Below, in pieces: positions 59,419 through 64,000 of a DNA stretch of 64,000 nucleotides. Below the pieces are notes generated by a model. The model had not been told where the DNA came from. It was given only the letters and a program-made list of their open reading frames with translations, and ran no database searches. A program made the translations under genes and the position numbers. Origin of the DNA: Chloroflexota bacterium (GTDB lineage Bacteria; Chloroflexota; Limnocylindria; Limnocylindrales; CSP1-4); the NCBI GenBank assembly GCA_021783095.1, contig JAJXUG010000005.1, positions 1-64,000 on the forward strand, written 5' to 3'. Each line of letters begins with the position of its first letter. Position 1 is the first letter of the stretch.

Positions 59419-60575
59419 GTGAGAACGACCTCCCTCTCAAGGCGATGCGCGTCTTCCGACGCGGAGACGAATGCGAGGAGCAGCCTGGCCGCATCCTCCC
59501 CGTCGAGGAAGCGGTGGTCCACGTTGAGCGTCGCGATGAAGCTGTCTCGAACCGACACGATGCCGTCGGCGGCCCAGGGGCGAGGCAGGATGCGGCCGAC
59601 GGTCAACAGGCTCATCTGGCCGAGCGCGATCACGCCCGTGAAGCTGTCGATCCCGAAAGTCCCAAGGTTGGAGAGCGTCGAGCGCGGCGGATCTGTGAGG
59701 TCGGCTGGCCGAAGCCGTCCCTCACGAGCGCGCGCCACGGCCGCCTCGACCTCGCCCCGGAGCGCGGCGAGGTCGAGCGCGAGGACGCCCCGGATCACCG
59801 GGATTGCGACGCCGTGGGGCGTCGCGACGGCGAGTCCGACGTCGATCGAGCCTTGCTCGCCGCGGTCGCGCAGCGCGAGTGCGAGCGCCTTGAGCATCAG
59901 ATCTGTAACGCTCGGACGATCGGCGGGCTCGCTCCACCGCGCGCGTACAGCCATGATGCCGACGGCGTTGACCTCGCGGATGACTGCGAAGTGGGGGATC
60001 GTCCGCCATGACTCCGAGACCTTCGATGCGATGAGTTCACGGTGCTTGCCGGCAGCCGCGCTGCCCGGGGGCGTCGCCGCGGGGCCCGCCGACTCAACCG
60101 GCGTGGACCCGGCAGGGCTCGGCGCGTCACCGAGAGCACCGGCTTCCTCGCGCTCGCGAGCTAGCCTGCGCTCGCGGGGGCTCATGCGGTTGGGCCCGCG
60201 GATGTCGGCTGCGCCCGCAGAGGTTGCATCGCCGGGCAGGCCGGCCACCTCGGCCACGGAGTACAGCCTCCGTTCGGGGGCGGTCAGGGGCGCCGCAGCT
60301 GACGTCGCGCCGAGGTCTGTGTTCGAGAGGTCACCCTCCTCGAGGATGTGGGTCATCTCGGTGCCCACCGGCACGACCGCTCCGGGCTGGAAGAGGAGCT
60401 TCCCGACGACGCCGGCCGCCGGGCTCTCGACTTCCATCGTCGACTTGTCTGTCTCGATCTCCATGATCGGCTCGCCGGCCGCGATGGTCGCGCCAGCGGA
60501 CTTGAGCCACTGCAGCAGGAGCCCCTCGCTCATGGCGACCCCTAGCGCCGGCATCACGACCGCCTTCACATGCAC
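59415..60575 (-). CDS. Dihydrolipoyl acyltransferase (E2)
   Basis: A 386-aa E2: one N-terminal lipoyl domain with K44 in IETDKSTMEVE, a linker, a short degenerate peripheral-subunit-binding region (about 128-142: RMSPRERRLARE), and a catalytic domain with NVDHRFLDGEDAA near the C-terminus (canonical DHRVVDG). First gene of the minus operon. No E3 (dihydrolipoamide dehydrogenase) gene is in the window, so a chromosomal E3 must serve. The weak binding domain is odd for a complex core. Confidence 0.85.
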   Translation of the reverse strand: MHVKAVVMPALGVAMSEGLLLQWLKSAGATIAAGEPIMEIETDKSTMEVESPAAGVVGKLLFQPGAVVPVGTEMTHILEEGDLSNTDLGATSAAAPLTAPERRLYSVAEVAGLPGDATSAGAADIRGPNRMSPRERRLAREREEAGALGDAPSPAGSTPVESAGPAATPPGSAAAGKHRELIASKVSESWRTIPHFAVIREVNAVGIMAVRARWSEPADRPSVTDLMLKALALALRDRGEQGSIDVGLAVATPHGVAIPVIRGVLALDLAALRGEVEAAVARAREGRLRPADLTDPPRSTLSNLGTFGIDSFTGVIALGQMSLLTVGRILPRPWAADGIVSVRDSFIATLNVDHRFLDGEDAARLLLAFVSASEDAHRLEREVVLT

Positions 60576-60763
60576 CTCCCGCTGGGGCGAGCGGCCCGCA
60601 CGTCTTGGACCGTCTTCCGATCGCAGGATGCACGCTCGAACCTTGGCAAGTCACGATACTTCATATACTATCTTCGGGCAAGATGATTCCTTGTCGCCGA
60701 GCGGCGAAATGACGGCCCAGCGGCTAGAATCAGCCCAACGCAATGCCTTGAACGTTCGCTACG
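60576..60763. promoter_or_regulatory. Divergent promoter region, GntR gene and E2 operon
   Basis: Contains GATACTTCATATACTATC (60655-60672), an imperfect dyad (GATA...TATC) in AT-rich surroundings. It lies between the regulator and the operon it probably controls, so it is the likely GntR operator. Related AT-rich blocks occur at 17039, 26777, 32236, 44635 and 62863. Confidence 0.45.
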
Positions 60764-61582
60764 GTGATCCTGGTGACAACCACGCCGCTCGCTCCCTCCA
60801 CTCCCGAGACGGTCTCACTGGGCGTCCGCACCTACAAGGCAGCGATCTACGAGACGCTGACGCGGATGATCGGCGAACTCGAGTTGCCTCCGGGGAGCCG
60901 CCTAGTGGAGGCCGACCTCGCCGCCCGATTCCAGACGTCGAAGACGCCTATCCGCGAAGCGCTCCTGCTCCTCGAATCTGACGGCCTCGTGAAGCTGGAG
61001 CCGTATCAGGGGGCTTCGGTCACCTGGCTCTCGCTCGAGGAGTTCGAGGAGCTCATCTACATCCAGGACGCTTTGGAGCAGCCCGCCCTCCCGAGGATCG
61101 TGGAGAGGATTACCAGCCGACAGCTCTCGGACCTCGCGCGGATTGTGCGGCGCCTCGAACGACATCGCGCGGAGCACAACAGCCGCGGATACCTCGAGGA
61201 CGGCGCAGTGCTTCACGAGAGGATGTTCGGCGTTGCGGGGTTCCCACGCCTGGTGCACGTCGTGATGTCGCTGATCCTCCACCCGACGAGACGCTACGAG
61301 CGCGCCTTCATGCACCAGTTCGACGACACTTGGGACATCGAGCTCGGGATCACGAAAGGTCGGTTCGAGTTCGTCCGCGCGGGCGACGCGGAGATGGCGG
61401 CGAGATGTGTTCGTGAGGGTCGCGTCGCGATGCTCGACCTCATCCGGGAGCGCCTGGACGATCCGGCGGTCGCCCCCTTCCTCGCGCCCCGGACCGAGCC
61501 TGTGACGCATCGCGTGGCGCGCCATCGAGTGGGAAGCATGGTCGCCCCGGCGACCGCCAACGGAGGGAATGGCGCCGCCTGA
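60764..61582 (+). CDS. GntR-family (FCD) transcriptional regulator
   Basis: A 272-aa regulator. Winged helix: SRLVEADLAARFQTSKTPIR (recognition helix TSKTPIREALLLLESDGLV). The C-terminal FCD-like helical domain has LHERMFG and histidines for a metal site. GTG 60764 (GTG 60773 also possible). Divergent from the E2-E1-FAH operon, its probable target. The effector is likely an oxo or hydroxy acid from the pathway. Confidence 0.84.
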   Translation: MILVTTTPLAPSTPETVSLGVRTYKAAIYETLTRMIGELELPPGSRLVEADLAARFQTSKTPIREALLLLESDGLVKLEPYQGASVTWLSLEEFEELIYIQDALEQPALPRIVERITSRQLSDLARIVRRLERHRAEHNSRGYLEDGAVLHERMFGVAGFPRLVHVVMSLILHPTRRYERAFMHQFDDTWDIELGITKGRFEFVRAGDAEMAARCVREGRVAMLDLIRERLDDPAVAPFLAPRTEPVTHRVARHRVGSMVAPATANGGNGAA

Positions 61583-61598
61583 CGGACGATCCAGGGCG

Positions 61599-62816
61599 TC
61601 AGGCGCCAACTTCGGAGACCCGGGCGCGCGTGTCCTCCCAAGTGCGGACCTCGTCGCGCAACACCGCGCCGTGGCCCGGGCGGTCGGCCGGTCGGAGGCG
61701 TCCGGACTCGAACACCGGCAAGCCGTCGACGAGTTCACCGTACCAGCCGAAGTAGTAGGCGCGGACCATCTCCTGCACGAACGCGTTCGAGGCGTTGAGG
61801 CACAGGTGGACGCCCACCGCCAGCGTGACCGGCCCGGTGCAGTCGTGTGGCGTGAATGGCCGGAGGTGGAGCGCTGCGAGGTCCGCGATCTTCCGTGAGG
61901 GTGTCACGCCGCCGACCCACGACGGGTCTGCCATGATGATCCCGACCCCCGCCCGCTCGAGGAGCTCCCGGTACGGGAACGGGCTGCCGAGGTTTTCGCT
62001 GGCGACGGTCGGGATGGCCGTTCCCCGGACAAACTCGGCCAGGACGTCGACGGAGTCCATGCGGATGGGGTCTTCGATCCACATCGGCCCGAAGGGCTCG
62101 ACCGCTCGCGCAATGGCTAGGGCCCCTGGTAGGCTCCAGCGCCCATGGAGCTCGAGCGCGATGTCCATCCGGTCTCCGAAGGCATCGCGGATCCGACGGA
62201 ACGGCTCCAGTCCGCGCTGCATCTGACGCGTGTTGATCCATGTGCCGGCAGTCTCGTCGGCGATCTCGTCGAAGGGCCAGATCTTCATTGCCTGGAAGCC
62301 CATCTCAAGCAAGCTCGCCGCCAGCTGCTCGGGCTCGTGCTGGAAAGCCCACAGGTCTTCATATGCGCGCCCGGCGACGGCGTCCCCGAAGAGTCTGTCG
62401 CCCGGCACCGACCGTGCCCGGCCGTACTCGGGCCCGCCGCACGTGTTGTACGCCGCGATGTCGTGGCGCGATGCCCCGCCCAGCGACTCGTAGAGGGGGA
62501 TGCCCTGTCGCTTGCCCGCTAGGTCCCACAGGGCGAGGTCGATCGCGGAGGCGCCCCTCGCCTCGGCGCCGATCCCGCTCCGTCCCCAGTAGTTGTAGAG
62601 CGCTGCCCAGTGGCGCGGGATGTCTCGCGCGTCCTGCGAGAGCAAATAGGGCGCTACTGTCTCGTGGATGTAGGCGGTGACCGCCTCCGCGCCGAAGTAC
62701 GTCTCGCCGAGCCCCACCAGGCCGTCAGCGGTCTCGATCTCCACGAACACGAGGTTCGGGTAGCGGCCCGCGACAAGCGTGGAGATCCGGATGATCCGGG
62801 CCGGCGACGTGGACAC
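61599..62816 (-). CDS. Mandelate racemase-type sugar-acid dehydratase
   Basis: Enolase-superfamily member of about 405 aa, in the mandelate-racemase/muconate-lactonising group. MGFQAMKIWPFDE has the catalytic Lys; LELHGRWS, WIEDPIR and VASENLG supply the metal-binding acids; PHDCTGP has the catalytic His. The frame runs up to ATG 62876, but that lies in the promoter block, so GTG 62816 is preferred. Members dehydrate sugar acids (galactonate, fuconate, rhamnonate) to 2-keto-3-deoxy acids. Converges on the GntR gene. Confidence 0.8.
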   Translation of the reverse strand: MSTSPARIIRISTLVAGRYPNLVFVEIETADGLVGLGETYFGAEAVTAYIHETVAPYLLSQDARDIPRHWAALYNYWGRSGIGAEARGASAIDLALWDLAGKRQGIPLYESLGGASRHDIAAYNTCGGPEYGRARSVPGDRLFGDAVAGRAYEDLWAFQHEPEQLAASLLEMGFQAMKIWPFDEIADETAGTWINTRQMQRGLEPFRRIRDAFGDRMDIALELHGRWSLPGALAIARAVEPFGPMWIEDPIRMDSVDVLAEFVRGTAIPTVASENLGSPFPYRELLERAGVGIIMADPSWVGGVTPSRKIADLAALHLRPFTPHDCTGPVTLAVGVHLCLNASNAFVQEMVRAYYFGWYGELVDGLPVFESGRLRPADRPGHGAVLRDEVRTWEDTRARVSEVGA

Positions 62817-62860
62817 GTGGGTCTCCAGACGCGACCGGGCACGGGAAGTCGGCCCGACCG

Positions 62861-62880
62861 ATGAGATACGATACATGACG
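62861..62880. promoter_or_regulatory. AT-rich block ATGAGATACGATACATGACG
   Basis: Shares ATGAGATACGAT with 44633-44644. It lies between the dehydratase (-) and the lactonase (+), so it may serve as operator for both. TACGAT is a possible -10 for the + strand, 79 nt before ATG 62951. Confidence 0.4.
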
Positions 62881-62950
62881 GTGATGCGGGGCCGAGTGCG
62901 TCATGGGGGCGCCTCACGAGACCCGCGGGCTTCCCGGCGTTGAGGAGAGG

Positions 62951-63817
62951 ATGATGCTGCTCATCGAGGCAAGCTTGAAGGCGTCGGGTCTCGGATTCCC
63001 GGAGGGTCCGCTCGTGCTACCCGACGGGCGGCTCGCGTTCGTCGAGGAATACAACGGCTGCGTCTCCGTCATCGAGGACGGCAACGTCAGCGTCTTGGCG
63101 CATGTGGGCGGGAATCCTAATGGCCTCGCGCTCGGCGCCGACGGCCGGATCTATGTCACGCGAGGCCGAGGCGTTGTCGGCAGTTGGCATCTGGACCCGC
63201 CCGATGCGCCGGCGATCGTCGTCGTGGACCCCGCGGACGGGTCCTGGGACGTGGTCACGACCACGGCCGGCGGACGCACGCTGCGGGCGCCCAACGACCT
63301 GTGCTTCGGTCCCGACGGGATGCTCTACTTCACCGATCCCGACGATTTCGACCCGGCCGGCGACCTCCACGGCTGGATCTGCCGCACGGGTCCGAACGGG
63401 ACAGAGCTGCTCCACGAACTGGGCAACACCTTCCCCAACGGCCTGGCCTTCGACGCCGCCGGTCGCCTCGTCTGGATGGAGTCCCACACGAAGCGCGTGA
63501 TCGGCGCGACGAGCGACGGGGACTGGGAGACGCTCGCGCAGCTCGCCCCGGAGACGACGCCCGACGGATGCGCCTACGCGGCAGACGGTCGCCTGGTCGT
63601 GGCGACGCTGGACACAGGTGGCCTCGACGTCGTCGAGTGGACGGCGACCGGGACCAACATCGAGCGGATCACCTGGACCGATGGCGCGGTCAACACGAAC
63701 TGCTGCTTCCAGGGCAGCTCCATCTGGGTGACCGATGTCGGCGCCGGTTGGAGCGCCGCCCGCGATACAGGCAGGCTCTGGAGACTCGAGACCACGCTCG
63801 AGGGTTTGCCGCTGTAG
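62951..63817 (+). CDS. SMP-30/gluconolactonase family lactonase
   Basis: A 288-aa six-bladed beta-propeller. FPEGPLVLPDGRLAFVE has the metal-binding Glu; GNPNGLALGADGRIYV, RAPNDLCFGPDGMLYFTDPD (Asn and Asp ligands) and FPNGLAFDAAGRLVWMES follow as repeated blades. ATG 62951 with GAGGAGAGG directly upstream. It would hydrolyse a sugar lactone made by an upstream dehydrogenase, giving the acid for the divergent dehydratase. Confidence 0.87.
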   Translation: MMLLIEASLKASGLGFPEGPLVLPDGRLAFVEEYNGCVSVIEDGNVSVLAHVGGNPNGLALGADGRIYVTRGRGVVGSWHLDPPDAPAIVVVDPADGSWDVVTTTAGGRTLRAPNDLCFGPDGMLYFTDPDDFDPAGDLHGWICRTGPNGTELLHELGNTFPNGLAFDAAGRLVWMESHTKRVIGATSDGDWETLAQLAPETTPDGCAYAADGRLVVATLDTGGLDVVEWTATGTNIERITWTDGAVNTNCCFQGSSIWVTDVGAGWSAARDTGRLWRLETTLEGLPL

Positions 63818-64000
63818 CGAGGGTTCCATTGGCGCGTGCGCCGGAGGCAATGCTCTCCGTCGCGGCAGGTGCCATCGGGCCTGCTGCGTCAGGTAGTCGT
63901 GTACGATCCGGCCGCCAATGAGGTCGAACTTGGCTCGCCAGTGATTATCGCTCGAGGAATTCGAGGACTGGCAGCCGCCCGTTACTCGTCGCCCTCGATT
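63818..64000. other. Window end, no gene seen
   Basis: Short non-coding stretch after the lactonase. No terminator hairpin or new gene start is clear. Confidence 0.4.

Overview
The window is high-GC bacterial chromosome with two unlike parts. Gene repertoire (Tat and lipoprotein sugar-binding proteins, many sugar-acid enzymes, URO-D/corrinoid proteins, a conjugation-like block with a replication-relaxation protein) fits an environmental high-GC lineage such as Chloroflexota or a related Actinobacteria-like group. This is an inference from gene content only; there is no rRNA or tRNA gene in the window to settle it.

Region 1 (1 to about 12.3 kb) is very GC-rich, with almost all genes on the + strand, and looks like part of an integrative or conjugative element. 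It holds a lytic transglycosylase/M23 peptidase, a TraG/VirD4-like coupling ATPase, a replication-relaxation family protein, a fragment of a tyrosine recombinase and several unknown genes. Inside it is a compact operon resembling the PRTRC (ParB-related, ThiF-related cassette) ubiquitin-like systems: a beta-grasp Ub-like protein with a short tail after Gly76, a Prok-E2-like protein, an 85-residue unknown, a JAMM/JAB peptidase and a ThiF/E1-like adenylating enzyme. An AAA ATPase follows. This is the most unusual system in the window.

Region 2 (about 12.4 to 63.8 kb) is a large island for uptake and breakdown of sugars and sugar acids. From left to right: an acetoacetate-decarboxylase-family/SDR/DUF4432/SDR block; a complete RbsBACC-like ABC transporter; an acetaldehyde dehydrogenase relic and LhgO; an Entner-Doudoroff-type minus operon (2-hydroxyacid dehydrogenase, KDPG aldolase-VOC fusion, KDG kinase); Gfo/Idh, an altered enolase and an APH-like kinase; five intact URO-D-family proteins with one corrinoid protein; a FadR/GntR regulator; a second transporter whose binding-protein gene is present twice in a 1243-bp perfect direct repeat; and a seven-gene minus operon (E2, E1 alpha, E1 beta, hydroxyacid dehydrogenase, FAH hydrolase, permease, SDR). 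At the right end are a GntR regulator, a mandelate-racemase-type dehydratase and an SMP-30 lactonase.

The parts fit a plan of import, mutarotation, oxidation to lactone, lactone hydrolysis, dehydration to a 2-keto-3-deoxy acid, and then either phosphorylation and aldol cleavage or a second oxidation and FAH-type hydrolysis, with a dedicated 2-oxoacid dehydrogenase complex. The URO-D and corrinoid proteins suggest methyl transfer, perhaps from O-methylated sugars. Three rightward promoters share one near-identical operator/-35/-10 block, so part of the island probably forms a local regulon. Several relics (recombinase, acetaldehyde dehydrogenase, URO-D, PfkB kinase, VOC) show that the island is being remodelled by duplication and deletion.
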